Positions 20,291 to 32,032 of a stretch of 64,000 nt of DNA are shown here, piece by piece (the stretch's first letter is position 1; every line of letters begins with the position of its first letter). The notes under the pieces were generated by a model. That model saw only the letters and a list, made by a program, of their open reading frames with translations. It did no database searches and was not told the origin of the DNA. A program made the translations under genes and the position numbers. Origin of the DNA: Rhizobium altiplani (GTDB lineage: Bacteria; Pseudomonadota; Alphaproteobacteria; Rhizobiales; Rhizobiaceae); NCBI RefSeq assembly GCF_001542405.1, contig NZ_LNCD01000051.1:62001-126000 (forward strand), read 5' to 3'.

Positions 20291-20974
20291 ATGAAGCGGA
20301 ATACCGTTCTCAAGCTTTCCGGTGTCGAGCGCCACTACGGCCAGGGCGAGACGCTGCTCTCGATCCTCAAGGGTGCGGACTTCATTCTGAACAGCGGCGA
20401 AATCGTAGCCCTCGTCGCGCCGTCAGGCACAGGCAAGTCGACGCTTCTACATATTGCCGGCCTGCTTGAGCACCCCGATGGCGGCGAGGTGATCATCAAC
20501 GGAAAGGCCTGCGACGGCTTGCCGGACGATAAGCGCACCGCGATTCGCCGCAGCGAAATCGGCTTCGTCTACCAGTTTCATCACCTGCTGCCGGAATTCT
20601 CTGCGATGGAGAACATCATGATGCCGCAGATGATCGCCGGTCTCCCGCGCAAGGAAGCGAAGGAGCGGGCTGGTCAGTTGCTCGACTATATGCGCATCGG
20701 CCACCGCGGCGCGCATCGCCCCGGAGAGCTTTCCGGTGGCGAACAGCAGCGTGTGGCGATTGCGCGTGCCGTCGCGAATGCGCCCAGCCTGTTGCTGGCG
20801 GACGAGCCGACTGGCAACCTTGATCCTGAAACGGCAAGCTATGTCTTTGACGCGCTTGAAGCGCTGGTGCGCCAATCAGGCCTGGCGGCGCTGATCGCGA
20901 CCCACAATCACGAACTCGCCGGGCGCATGGACCGCCGCGTGACGATCGCCGACGGCAAGGTCGTGGATTTCTGA
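20291..20974 (+). CDS. lolD: Lipoprotein-releasing ABC transporter ATP-binding protein
   Basis: A 227-residue ATPase partner of the preceding permease. The Walker A motif (APSGTGKST), the signature [14 protein letters not shown], the Walker B motif [12 protein letters not shown] and the switch histidine (ATHNHELA) are all visible. ATG 20291 was chosen; the longer frame would overlap the permease gene. Confidence 0.95.
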   Translation: MKRNTVLKLSGVERHYGQGETLLSILKGADFILNSGEIVALVAPSGTGKSTLLHIAGLLEHPDGGEVIINGKACDGLPDDKRTAIRRSEIGFVYQFHHLLPEFSAMENIMMPQMIAGLPRKEAKERAGQLLDYMRIGHRGAHRPGELSGGEQQRVAIARAVANAPSLLLADEPTGNLDPETASYVFDALEALVRQSGLAALIATHNHELAGRMDRRVTIADGKVVDF

Positions 20975-21441
20975 TCAGGGGTGGATGAGACCGCCACGGT
21001 AGTCCAATTCGTAGGCTCTACGCTCGTTCACGACGATCACTTCACGACCGCTGAAATGGCTGCAGTCGCCTATGCTTTGATCGGCATAGAAACCGAAGGT
21101 GTGCTCGAATTCCATGCCGCCGAGGAAGCGCCGATATTCGGCATACATTTTTGACAGTGCAGCTTTAATCACCGTCCCCGCCCGCTCTCCGTCGATCAGC
21201 GCGAATGCTCGATGATGCGTCCGAAGTAGTTCATCGCCCAGACCGGTTCGCTCTCCAGCCAGACCACTTCTTGCCCGGCGAAATCAGTGCCGCCGAAATA
21301 ACTGTCGAGATAGCGCCAGGTGCCGCGCTGATAACCGATGTCCCGCGATCCCGTCCGGCAGGCGGGTGCAGGGCTTCCGCCACCGACATAGGTATTGGCC
21401 TTCGCCTCCACGATGAAACTGTTCAATGCGACAATATCCAT
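20975..21441 (-). pseudogene. DUF5680-family gene broken by a frameshift
   Basis: Two minus-strand frames encode consecutive halves of one DUF5680 protein. The N-terminal half (21441 down to the stop at 21196) has KANTYVGGG, YLDSYFGGTDFAGQEVVW and WAMNYFGRI. The C-terminal half (to 20975) has GDCSHFSGREVIVVN and YELDYRGGLIHP. The second frame stays open upstream of its GTG and reads ALIDGERAGTVIKAAL across the join. Removing one CG from the TCGCGC run at about 21198-21203 would give an unbroken IIEHSLIDGERAG. This is therefore a disabled gene or a sequencing error. A perfect LexA box lies 49 bp upstream of the start, and GGAGGA precedes the ATG. Confidence 0.8.
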
Positions 21442-21489
21442 AGCGTTCCTCCGCTCGACGGCGCCTCAACAACGGTATCAAATTGTAAA

Positions 21490-21504
21490 GAACAAACGAA
21501 GAAC
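21490..21504 (-). promoter_or_regulatory. LexA (SOS) box upstream of the DUF5680 gene
   Basis: GAACAAACGAAGAAC is an exact match to the alphaproteobacterial LexA operator GAAC-N7-GAAC (GTTC-N7-GTTC on the minus strand). It lies 49 bp before the DUF5680 start and 6 bp after the stop of the secreted-protein gene, so it should control the DUF5680 gene. Confidence 0.8.
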
Positions 21505-21509
21505 AAACC

Positions 21510-22094
21510 TCACTGTCCGCAGATCGTTTGTCCGGTGTCGTCGTTCCATTCAGCGATCGGGAGGACATGTGGCTCGGCTTTGACGTCCTTGCCATCCTTC
21601 TGCAGCTTGCCCGTCAGTGCATTGTAGTCGCAGGAGCCGGCGGAATTGGGGTCGAGCGTGTCGTAGTGGTTGTAGGTATAGCCGGCAACGACGAACTGCT
21701 TGTTCCGATAGGCCACTGTCAGCGTCTGGTCCCAGCGATCGCGCCCGATGGTGCTGTTCTGTGAGTGTATGGCGATGGAGGATTTGCCGACGGCTTTCAA
21801 CGACGGTTCCTGTCCGAAGACGCCGTCAGCATTGGTGCTGCCCCAGATCTTGTTTGGTGCGGCCAGCGAAAGCCGCAGAAGTTCGTGGTCGCTGTCACGA
21901 AGATAGAGGTAGATGCCGATTTGATCATCGCTGGCGCTCTCCTCGGGAGCAACCAGCAGCGCGAGGTCCGCACGCCCATCGCCATCCCAATCCCCCGTCG
22001 CCGCGTCGACGATCCGTGTAGGATCGATTTGCTCGGCTTGAGCGGTAAACGCCGCCGATAGAGCCAATCCAGCAATTAATACAAACTTAAACAT
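21510..22094 (-). CDS. Predicted secreted protein, SOS-box controlled
   Basis: A 194-residue protein with a signal peptide (MFKFVLIAGLALSAAFTAQA, cleavage near residue 20). Next comes GDWDGDGRADLALLV, which looks like one calcium-binding FG-GAP/VCBS-like blade. Two cysteines lie in the C-terminal third (SCDYN and TICGQ). No enzyme motif was recognised. A perfect LexA box lies 57 bp upstream of its ATG and is shared with the divergent 28-residue membrane peptide. It is probably periplasmic. Its function is unknown; induction by DNA damage is inferred from the box. Confidence 0.75.
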   Translation of the reverse strand: MFKFVLIAGLALSAAFTAQAEQIDPTRIVDAATGDWDGDGRADLALLVAPEESASDDQIGIYLYLRDSDHELLRLSLAAPNKIWGSTNADGVFGQEPSLKAVGKSSIAIHSQNSTIGRDRWDQTLTVAYRNKQFVVAGYTYNHYDTLDPNSAGSCDYNALTGKLQKDGKDVKAEPHVLPIAEWNDDTGQTICGQ

Positions 22095-22150
22095 GCTTTT
22101 CTCCCATCGTCATGCGGCCAGCAAAACGGAAAAGAATCCTGTTGACAATA

Positions 22151-22165
22151 GAACAATAGCGGAAC
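22151..22165. promoter_or_regulatory. LexA (SOS) box in a divergent promoter region
   Basis: GAACAATAGCGGAAC matches GAAC-N7-GAAC exactly. It lies directly after a perfect TTGACA -35 element (22142-22147), so a bound repressor would block the plus-strand promoter. That promoter serves the 28-residue peptide at 22198 and possibly dnaE. On the minus strand it sits 57 bp before the secreted-protein gene. Confidence 0.82.
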
Positions 22166-22197
22166 AAATTGGAAACATAAGAGAACAGGAGAGCCAA

Positions 22198-22284
22198 ATG
22201 ACTGACTTGATCCGTGATATCGCAGCATTCACCTCCATCGCAATGTTCGTTGCCAGCTTCTCGCTTATCTGCATGGCAATGTAA
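22198..22284 (+). CDS. 28-residue SOS-controlled membrane peptide
   Basis: A very short gene with strong translation signals: AGGAG at 22187-22191, six bases before ATG 22198, and a TAA stop. After a charged start (MTDLIRD) the remaining 20 residues are hydrophobic and end SLICMAM, so the product is a single-span membrane peptide. A TTGACA element and a perfect LexA box lie just upstream, and an 11-bp hairpin follows 9 bp after the stop. In size, membrane nature and SOS control it resembles SidA of Caulobacter (a 29-residue SOS-induced division inhibitor). I could not compare sequences, so the parallel is inferred. Confidence 0.65.
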   Translation: MTDLIRDIAAFTSIAMFVASFSLICMAM

Positions 22285-22293
22285 GAATTCCGG

Positions 22294-22318
22294 GGACCGC
22301 ATGGCTGCCATGCGGTCC
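22294..22318 (+). terminator. Perfect hairpin after the 28-residue gene
   Basis: An 11-bp perfect stem (GGACCGCATGG paired with CCATGCGGTCC) with a CTG loop. It starts 9 bp after the peptide's stop codon. There is no T-run behind it, so it may be a weak terminator or an RNA-stabilising hairpin. It separates the peptide gene from dnaE, which begins 80 bp further on. Confidence 0.5.
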
Positions 22319-22397
22319 GAGCGCAGCCCTTGTCTGGACATCAACCCCTCAATGCTGAGAATAGACCTGATTGATTCAGGTGATCGGAAGGCATGTC

Positions 22398-25898
<3,501 letters not shown>

Positions 25899-25900
25899 CG

Positions 25901-27136
25901 TCAGCCCCTTGTAAGGGTGATGAAGTCGGTTCCTTCGCCGGTCTCGGGACCGATGCCGGTGTCTGAGATTGTCAACGTCGAGCCGGTGGTCAGCATGGCG
26001 TCGATCTTCCGCCGCGCCTCCTCAGGAATATCGATACGGCTCAGAGCATTGGCGATCGGCGTGCCTGATATGATCGAGCTTTCCAGGCTGCTAATGCCGA
26101 GCCGGTTCATGGTCGCGCGGGCGAGTGTGTTGGGAAGCGTCGCCCCCATCCAGTCCGCCGAGCCGGTTTCGAAATCGACGTTGTGGACAGAGAAGAAATG
26201 AGTGCCGAGGGCAAGACCCGGGTTCTCGATCGAGATCGGCGCTTCAAGAACCGGCTGGAAGCCTTGGCGAACCATGATGACGCCGTTCGGCGGCGCTCCC
26301 TTGCCCGCCGCGGCATAGACCGCCTTAACGAGCGCGTCACTTGCCGGTGACTTGTCGCTGGTCGGCTCGACTGGATGCTGCAACTTGAAATGACTGATTG
26401 CCTGAAGCGTTGCCGACCCGAGGAGGCCATCCGGTTCACCCGCGGCAAATCCGAGCTCGTTGAGATATGTCTGAAGGTCGATGATCTCCTCGCGCAGACT
26501 GCGGCGCGTAATGAGAATACGGATCGGTGTGTCGTTCGCGGGAGCCGTCGCCGCCGGCATTTGTGCAGACGGTGGCGCGACGTCGTTCATGGCGACCTGA
26601 ACCGGAGCCTGCCCGATCGTCGGCCTCAGCGAAGCGTCGGAAAGCAGTGCTGGCGGCTCCGGCATATCCGGCCGGAAGAGGGTTGGGTGATCGATCGGTT
26701 CCGGCGTTACTTCCGCGTCGGTAATGACAACCGGAACGCCCATCGCCGTCATCTTGTAGAGCTGCTTGGCGAAGGCTGCCGGCATCCGGACGCAGCCATG
26801 CGATGCTGGGTAGCGCGGCACGGAATTCGACTCGTGAAGCGCGATGCCAGACCAGGTCAGCCGCTGCATGAACGGCATCGGCGCAGCCGAATAGATGTTG
26901 GATTCGTGATATCTCTGCTTTTCGATGACGGAAAAGATGCCGCTCGGCGTCGTATGGCCCGGCTTCCCCGTAGAAACCTTCGAGGTAGCCACGACCTCTG
27001 TACCGTCGTAGAGCGTGAGCGACTGCGCATCCTTCGATACGAAGATCTGCAGCGTGCGTGCATCCGCCGCGAGAGCGGGATGCGCGAGCGCGGTGGCCGA
27101 CAGCAAGCCGAGGCCAAAAACGAGACGCGACAACAT
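25901..27136 (-). CDS. L,D-transpeptidase with peptidoglycan-binding domain
   Basis: A 411-residue exported protein from ATG 27136 (an in-frame TTG at 27145 adds three residues). A signal peptide ends near ALAADA. The YkuD catalytic domain spans about 28-135 and has HESN plus the active-site SHGCVRM (112-118, nucleophile Cys115). After a Pro/Ala linker, a PG_binding_1-like domain lies at about 210-250 (LQTYLNELGFAAGEPDGLLGSATLQAI). The C-terminal 140 residues match nothing I recognise. It should form 3-3 cross-links or anchor lipoproteins in the periplasm, which matters in rhizobia because they rely heavily on L,D-cross-linking. Confidence 0.9.
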   Translation of the reverse strand: MLSRLVFGLGLLSATALAHPALAADARTLQIFVSKDAQSLTLYDGTEVVATSKVSTGKPGHTTPSGIFSVIEKQRYHESNIYSAAPMPFMQRLTWSGIALHESNSVPRYPASHGCVRMPAAFAKQLYKMTAMGVPVVITDAEVTPEPIDHPTLFRPDMPEPPALLSDASLRPTIGQAPVQVAMNDVAPPSAQMPAATAPANDTPIRILITRRSLREEIIDLQTYLNELGFAAGEPDGLLGSATLQAISHFKLQHPVEPTSDKSPASDALVKAVYAAAGKGAPPNGVIMVRQGFQPVLEAPISIENPGLALGTHFFSVHNVDFETGSADWMGATLPNTLARATMNRLGISSLESSIISGTPIANALSRIDIPEEARRKIDAMLTTGSTLTISDTGIGPETGEGTDFITLTRG

Positions 27137-27230
27137 ATGACTCAACCGATACGCAATACTTGAAGCCGAAGCCTAGTCGGTGAAGCTTAAGGAAAACTTG
27201 ATATAAGGAAGCCTGAGGCAGCCTCACGTA

Positions 27231-28520
27231 TTAGTGATCGCGCTTGCCGCCAAACGTATATCCGGTCTGGACGGTGCCTTTGCCGAACTTGTCGCGCAAC
27301 TTGTCCATTGCCGCTTCGGCTGCGGCCCTACGACCCGATTGCTCATCGATAAGGTCGGGCGGATCTGCGCGCGCGGGGTCGCAAAGGTCGGTGACGCCGA
27401 TCCCGATGAGGCGAAACTTCGTGCCGTCCGTTTCCTTCCCCAGCAGGTCCAGCCCGGTACGGAAGATGCGGTCGGCAAGCTGGGTCGGGTCTTCGAGCTT
27501 GCGATTGCGGGTGCGCAGCTTGAAGTCCGCCGTCTTCATTTTGAGAACCACGGTCTGGCCGGCGATATCATCTTTCTTCAGCCGCCAGGAGACCTTTTCC
27601 GAAAGACTGCGGAGGATCGGAACGAGCTCGTCATGGCGGGATATATCGTCGAAGAAGGTCGTTTCGGACGAGACGCTCTTCGCCGCGTCGTTCAGATGCA
27701 CTTCGCGGTCGTCGATGCCGCGAGAAAGACGCGCGAGCCGCTGCCCGATGCTGCCATATCGGCGCATCAGGTCATTTTCCTCCATCGTCTGCAACTGGCC
27801 AATCGTCCGGATGCCATCGGCCTCCAGCGTGGCTGCAAACGCCTTGCCGACGCCCCAGATCGTTGTCACCGGCCGCGGCGCCAGGAACGAAACCGCTTCC
27901 TCGCGGCCAATGACCGAGAAGCCGCGAGGTTTCTGAAGGTCGGACGCGACTTTGGCGAGAAACTTGCAGTAGGAGAGGCCAACGGAGATGGTTATGCCGA
28001 TCTCCTTCTCGATACGCTGGACGAACTTGGCAAGCGTGCGCGCGGGCGGATCGTGATGCAGCCGCTCGGTGCCGCCGAGTTCCAGAAACGCCTCGTCGAT
28101 CGAAAGCGGCTGAACGAGCGGGGTCAGTTCCTGCATTAAGGTGCGGACCTCGCGTCCGACCTTCACGTATTTTTCCATGTCGGGCCGGATGACAACTGCC
28201 TGGGGGCAGGCCTCCAGAGCCTTGAACATCGGCATTGCAGAACGAACGCCGTGGATCCGCGCAATATAGCAGGCGGTCGAGACCACCCCGCGCTTGCCGC
28301 CGCCGATGATGACGGGCTTGTCGGCAAGCTCGGGATTGTCACGCTTCTCGATCGCTGCATAGAAGGCGTCGCAATCGATATGCGCCAGCGTCAGGTCGTA
28401 TAGCTCCTTGTGCCGCACAAGGCGAGGGCTTCCGCACGCCACACAACGGCGCGTTTCGGCCTTCTGCTCGGCAAGGCAGTCGCGACAGAAGCCGGGTGTC
28501 TTGGCGTAGGCAAGTGTCAT
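27231..28520 (-). CDS. dinB: DNA polymerase IV (Y family) with N-terminal zinc-ribbon-like motif
   Basis: A 429-residue translesion polymerase. Catalytic residues are visible in [15 protein letters not shown] and SIDEAFLEL, and a little-finger domain follows. Before the palm sits an extra segment with C12xxC15 and C26xxC29 (FCRDC ... CVACGSPR), probably zinc-binding. A longer frame reaches 28550, but a perfect LexA box covers 28526-28540, so the start was put at ATG 28520. No clear ribosome site is seen there, so the transcript may be nearly leaderless. SOS control is inferred. Confidence 0.93.
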   Translation of the reverse strand: MTLAYAKTPGFCRDCLAEQKAETRRCVACGSPRLVRHKELYDLTLAHIDCDAFYAAIEKRDNPELADKPVIIGGGKRGVVSTACYIARIHGVRSAMPMFKALEACPQAVVIRPDMEKYVKVGREVRTLMQELTPLVQPLSIDEAFLELGGTERLHHDPPARTLAKFVQRIEKEIGITISVGLSYCKFLAKVASDLQKPRGFSVIGREEAVSFLAPRPVTTIWGVGKAFAATLEADGIRTIGQLQTMEENDLMRRYGSIGQRLARLSRGIDDREVHLNDAAKSVSSETTFFDDISRHDELVPILRSLSEKVSWRLKKDDIAGQTVVLKMKTADFKLRTRNRKLEDPTQLADRIFRTGLDLLGKETDGTKFRLIGIGVTDLCDPARADPPDLIDEQSGRRAAAEAAMDKLRDKFGKGTVQTGYTFGGKRDH

Positions 28521-28525
28521 GATGA

Positions 28526-28540
28526 GAACAAAGATTGAAC
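28526..28540. promoter_or_regulatory. LexA (SOS) box at the dinB start
   Basis: GAACAAAGATTGAAC is an exact GAAC-N7-GAAC operator. It ends 5 bp before the dinB ATG on the minus strand and lies 55 bp upstream of the divergent GNAT gene, so it could control both. Confidence 0.82.
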
Positions 28541-28595
28541 ATCGCAACATTAGCCTCTAAACTTTCGAGTCTCAAGAGAGGCTGGGAGGTTTGCA

Positions 28596-29183
28596 TTGGA
28601 TATCGATCTCCGTTTCGAGCCGGTGACAGCAGACCGGTGGGGTGACTTCGAACGGCTCTTCGGTCCCCGCGGGGCGTTTTATGATTGCTGGTGTGTCGCG
28701 CTTCGCTTGCCTCATGCCGTGCGGACGAAGATGAGGCCGGACGAGCGAAAATCGCACATGCTTGGCAGGATCGCTGTCGGGCCGCCGCCAGGTATTCTGG
28801 CCTATGCCGATGAGGAACCGGTCGCCTGGGTTCAGGTCGGGCCAAGGCACGACGTACCGCAATTCAACTCGTCGCGGACGGTGTCCCGACCGATGGAAGA
28901 GGGTGATGCGCACGATCCGTCGTTCTGGGCGGTGAGTTGTTTCTTCCTGACATCGCATTTGCGGGGGCAGGGGCTCAGCCATCAACTGCTTGCCGGTGCG
29001 ATCGACCATGCGCGGCGCCACGGTGCCCGCTACCTCGAGGGCTGTCCGATTGACCACGTCAAGCAATCGAAGTCGGTGACGCTCTGTATTGGATCAACCG
29101 CGATCTTCGATGCGGCTGGATTTGAAACCGTGGCCAGACGAAAGGATGGCCGACCGCTCATGCGGCTGGACTTGAGCCCTTGA
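28596..29183 (+). CDS. GNAT-family N-acetyltransferase
   Basis: A 195-residue protein starting at TTG 28596 behind a good GGGAGG site (28584-28589). The acetyl-CoA binding motif is seen in SCFFLTSHLRGQGLSHQLLAGAIDHARRHG, near residues 112-142. An unusual N-terminus holds FYDCWCVALRL, typical of a rhizobial subfamily of GNAT proteins. The substrate is unknown. It diverges from dinB across the LexA box, and its last 90 bp overlap the end of the convergent HAD-like gene. Confidence 0.8.
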   Translation: MDIDLRFEPVTADRWGDFERLFGPRGAFYDCWCVALRLPHAVRTKMRPDERKSHMLGRIAVGPPPGILAYADEEPVAWVQVGPRHDVPQFNSSRTVSRPMEEGDAHDPSFWAVSCFFLTSHLRGQGLSHQLLAGAIDHARRHGARYLEGCPIDHVKQSKSVTLCIGSTAIFDAAGFETVARRKDGRPLMRLDLSP

Positions 29184-29828
29184 GACCTCTGCCGAGAAAT
29201 GCGCCCTCAGCAATTCTGCGGCATGGTCCCAGCCGGCGGCGGCGACGATGCTTCCAACGGGCGGTGGCGCGAACGGCTTGAAATCCGCGTTGGCCATCAT
29301 GGTCAGGAGCAAGCACTTAGGCACATGATCGGCAACGGAAAGGAGATTGCGTTGCATATCATCGATGAAGGCGACTGGCAGGCTTCGGCCATCATGCAGC
29401 CTTGCGACGACGGGCCCCTTGAGCTCTTCGGTGGCGATCAGGTCGAACGAGAGGTCGAGCTGATTGAGAAATTCGCGCCGGATACCGTGGTGCCGAGGTG
29501 GCATCGCGGTCAGGAAGACGATGTCGGCGTCGGCCGAAAGCGACTGCAGTGTTTCAACGGCTTTTTCCGCCGGTTTCTGCCAGAGGTGCTGGTTCGCGAA
29601 GAACATTTCCTCGAACGAATCGACGGCGTCCCTATCCAGCTCGCTGCCGTCAAGCAGAGAGACGATATTACCGTAGAGGCGGAACGACCGCGGCAGGAGG
29701 TCGTAGCTGTGCGAGCGCAGGAAAGCGGTGAAGGGAGTGAGGAACTCGAGAACCACTTCGTCGATGTCGCAGACAACCAAAGGCCGGTCGCCGAGGCGCA
29801 CCTGGCTGACGTTGGTAGCAATATCCAT
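29094..29828 (-). CDS. HAD-superfamily-like hydrolase of unknown substrate
   Basis: A 244-residue protein from ATG 29828. HAD-type motifs can be read in order: motif I VCDIDEVVLEF, motif II VFLTAMP, a lysine in EELKGPVVARL, and motif IV AFIDDM. It is probably a phosphatase-like enzyme, but the substrate cannot be told. The C-terminal 30 residues run into the convergent GNAT gene and look unconserved, so the natural end may have been extended by loss of an earlier stop. It starts 2 bp after the DUF3572 gene and forms an operon with it. Confidence 0.75.
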   Translation of the reverse strand: MDIATNVSQVRLGDRPLVVCDIDEVVLEFLTPFTAFLRSHSYDLLPRSFRLYGNIVSLLDGSELDRDAVDSFEEMFFANQHLWQKPAEKAVETLQSLSADADIVFLTAMPPRHHGIRREFLNQLDLSFDLIATEELKGPVVARLHDGRSLPVAFIDDMQRNLLSVADHVPKCLLLTMMANADFKPFAPPPVGSIVAAAGWDHAAELLRAHFSAEVSRAQVQPHERSAILSSGHGFKSSRIEDRG

Positions 29829-29830
29829 GC

Positions 29831-30139
29831 TCAAAATTCTCCCGAGCCAAGTCCCGGCGGCGAAAAGTGCAGCCATGCCGCATTCAATGCGTCGGGCGCG
29901 GTGCCGGTCGCTTGGCAGAAGGCCATCGCCGTCGGCTCGTGCTGCATGACGAAATCCATCATGCCGGAAAGGAAGCCGGGATCGCTGACCACGTGGCGCA
30001 CCTGGGCCGGTTCAACACCGGTCAATGCGAGAAAACGACCGAACAGATCCGGATCGTTGGCAAGCCAGGCAAGAACGGAGATCGCAGTCTGCTGCGGATC
30101 GGCCGCGAGTTGTTTCGAAGTCTTGAAGTTGCTTTGCAT
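29831..30139 (-). CDS. DUF3572 family protein
   Basis: A 102-residue cytoplasmic protein of the DUF3572 family. Recognisable parts are AISVLAWLANDPDLFGRFLALTGVEP and the tail CQATGTAPDALNAAWLHF. It is mostly helical and its function is unknown. It is transcribed divergently from divK, 132 bp away. This arrangement is common in Rhizobiaceae, but no link to cell-cycle control is shown. Confidence 0.85.
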   Translation of the reverse strand: MQSNFKTSKQLAADPQQTAISVLAWLANDPDLFGRFLALTGVEPAQVRHVVSDPGFLSGMMDFVMQHEPTAMAFCQATGTAPDALNAAWLHFSPPGLGSGEF

Positions 30140-30271
30140 TTTTCTGGGTAAGTTACCTATTTTTCAACCAAATAGCGATAGTGTGCCGCCATCGGTTCTA
30201 TGGAACCATGCCATCGCAGAAGTCTTCTTCATGCGGGGAAGCGGTACCGGAACGGACGTAGGACGCGTGTC

Positions 30272-30643
30272 ATGCCCAAGCAGGTGATGATTGTAGAAGA
30301 TAACGAGCTCAACATGAAGCTCTTTCGCGACCTCATCGAGGCGTCCGGCTACACGACGATTCAGACCCGAAACGGCATGGAAGCGCTCGACCTCGCGCGC
30401 AAATACCGGCCCGATCTGATTTTGATGGATATCCAACTCCCCGAGGTTTCTGGTCTCGAGGTTACTAAATGGCTTAAGGAAGACGACGACCTGCACGTCA
30501 TTCCTGTTATCGCCGTTACAGCATTTGCCATGAAAGGTGACGAGGAACGCATACGCCAGGGCGGCTGCGAGGCCTATGTCTCCAAACCCATTTCCGTTCC
30601 TAAATTCATTGAGACGATCAAGACCTATTTGGGCGATGCCTGA
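30272..30643 (+). CDS. divK: Single-domain response regulator DivK
   Basis: A 123-residue CheY-like receiver with acidic pocket E9/D10, phospho-acceptor D53 ([13 protein letters not shown]), T83-region AVTAFAM and K105-region SKPISV. DivK is phosphorylated by DivJ and dephosphorylated by PleC, and steers the DivL-CckA-CtrA pathway for asymmetric division. ATG 30272 was chosen because the longer frame has no conserved residues. pleD follows 18 bp downstream, as in Caulobacter. Confidence 0.95.
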   Translation: MPKQVMIVEDNELNMKLFRDLIEASGYTTIQTRNGMEALDLARKYRPDLILMDIQLPEVSGLEVTKWLKEDDDLHVIPVIAVTAFAMKGDEERIRQGGCEAYVSKPISVPKFIETIKTYLGDA

Positions 30644-30661
30644 CGCATCGGAAAGAAGCCT

Positions 30662-32032
30662 ATGACTGCGCGCATTCTCGTGGTTGATGACATTCCGGCC
30701 AACGTCAAGTTGCTCGAGGCGCGGCTAGTCGCGGAGTATTTCGATGTCTTGACCGCCGGCGACGGCTATCAGGCCCTCGCAATATGCGAGCGCAACCAGG
30801 TCGATCTTGTCCTTCTTGATATCATGATGCCGGGGATGGACGGCTTCGAGGTCTGCGAGCGCCTGAAGGCCAATCCCAAGACCTCGCACATACCTGTCGT
30901 CATGGTGACGGCCTTGGATCAGTCGGCCGATCGCGTGCGTGGTCTGAAAGCCGGCGCAGACGATTTTCTCACCAAACCGGTCAATGACCTTCAGCTGATT
31001 TCCCGGGTGAAGAGCCTGTTGCGGCTGAAGACGCTCAGCGACGAATTGCGCATTCGCGCCGAAACAGCGCAGACCATGGGGATCGATGAACTGCTGCGAA
31101 CCGGCGAGGGGCGGGGCGACGAATCGGGCCAGGTGCTGCTGGTCGACGGACGCGCCAATTCGCAGGAACGCATCATCAAGGCGCTGAAGCCCATCGCCGA
31201 TGTCTCGGCAATCTCGGATCCGCAGGCGGCACTCTTCGAAGCGTCGGAAACCCCCTTTGAACTGGTTATCGTCAACGCCAATTTCGACAACTACGATCCG
31301 CTGCGCCTGTGCTCGCAGCTTCGTTCGCTCGAGCGCACGCGCTTTCTACCGATCCTGATCATCACCGAGCAGGGCGACGACGACATGGTGATCCGGGCCC
31401 TGGAACTCGGCGTCAACGACTATATCGTCCGGCCGGTCGATCCCAATGAGCTGGTGGCGCGCAGCCTGACGCAGATGCGCCGCAAGCGTTACAATGATCG
31501 CCTGCGCGCGAGCGTGAAGCAAACGATCGAGCTTGCCGTGACCGATCCGCTGACCGGGCTCAGCAACCGCCGCTACCTGGATAATCACCTCAGCACGCTC
31601 TTCAATCGCTCGATGGCGCGAGGTCGTCCGCTATCGGTGCTGATCACCGATATCGATCGCTTCAAGCAGGTCAACGACACCTATGGCCATGATGCGGGGG
31701 ATGATGTGCTGCGGGAGTTTGCAAGGCGCATCCGCTCCACCGTCCGTGGTGCCGATCTGGCCTGCCGATACGGCGGCGAGGAATTCGTAGTGGTTATGCC
31801 GGATACCTCGCCCGAAGTGGCGGCAGCCGTCGCGGAGCGACTGCGCTCGGTGGTCGAGACGGTACCGTTCCTGCTGAAGTCAACGGGGCAGGAACTGAAC
31901 GTCACGGCGTCCTTCGGCATTTCGTCGCGGATCTCCTCCATCCTCACTCCAGGGCAGTTGATGAAGCAGGCGGACCTAGCGCTTTACGAGGCAAAAACGG
32001 GTGGCCGTAATCGCGTGGTCGCCGCCGCTTGA
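30662..32032 (+). CDS. pleD: Response regulator / diguanylate cyclase PleD
   Basis: A 456-residue protein with a receiver domain (D53 in LVLLDIMMPGMDG), a second, degenerate receiver-like domain at about 155-275, and a GGDEF-type cyclase. The active site is GGEEF, preceded by the product-inhibition site RGAD, so it should be active and feedback-controlled. It makes cyclic di-GMP at the developing cell pole once phosphorylated. It is co-transcribed with divK. Confidence 0.96.
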   Translation: MTARILVVDDIPANVKLLEARLVAEYFDVLTAGDGYQALAICERNQVDLVLLDIMMPGMDGFEVCERLKANPKTSHIPVVMVTALDQSADRVRGLKAGADDFLTKPVNDLQLISRVKSLLRLKTLSDELRIRAETAQTMGIDELLRTGEGRGDESGQVLLVDGRANSQERIIKALKPIADVSAISDPQAALFEASETPFELVIVNANFDNYDPLRLCSQLRSLERTRFLPILIITEQGDDDMVIRALELGVNDYIVRPVDPNELVARSLTQMRRKRYNDRLRASVKQTIELAVTDPLTGLSNRRYLDNHLSTLFNRSMARGRPLSVLITDIDRFKQVNDTYGHDAGDDVLREFARRIRSTVRGADLACRYGGEEFVVVMPDTSPEVAAAVAERLRSVVETVPFLLKSTGQELNVTASFGISSRISSILTPGQLMKQADLALYEAKTGGRNRVVAAA

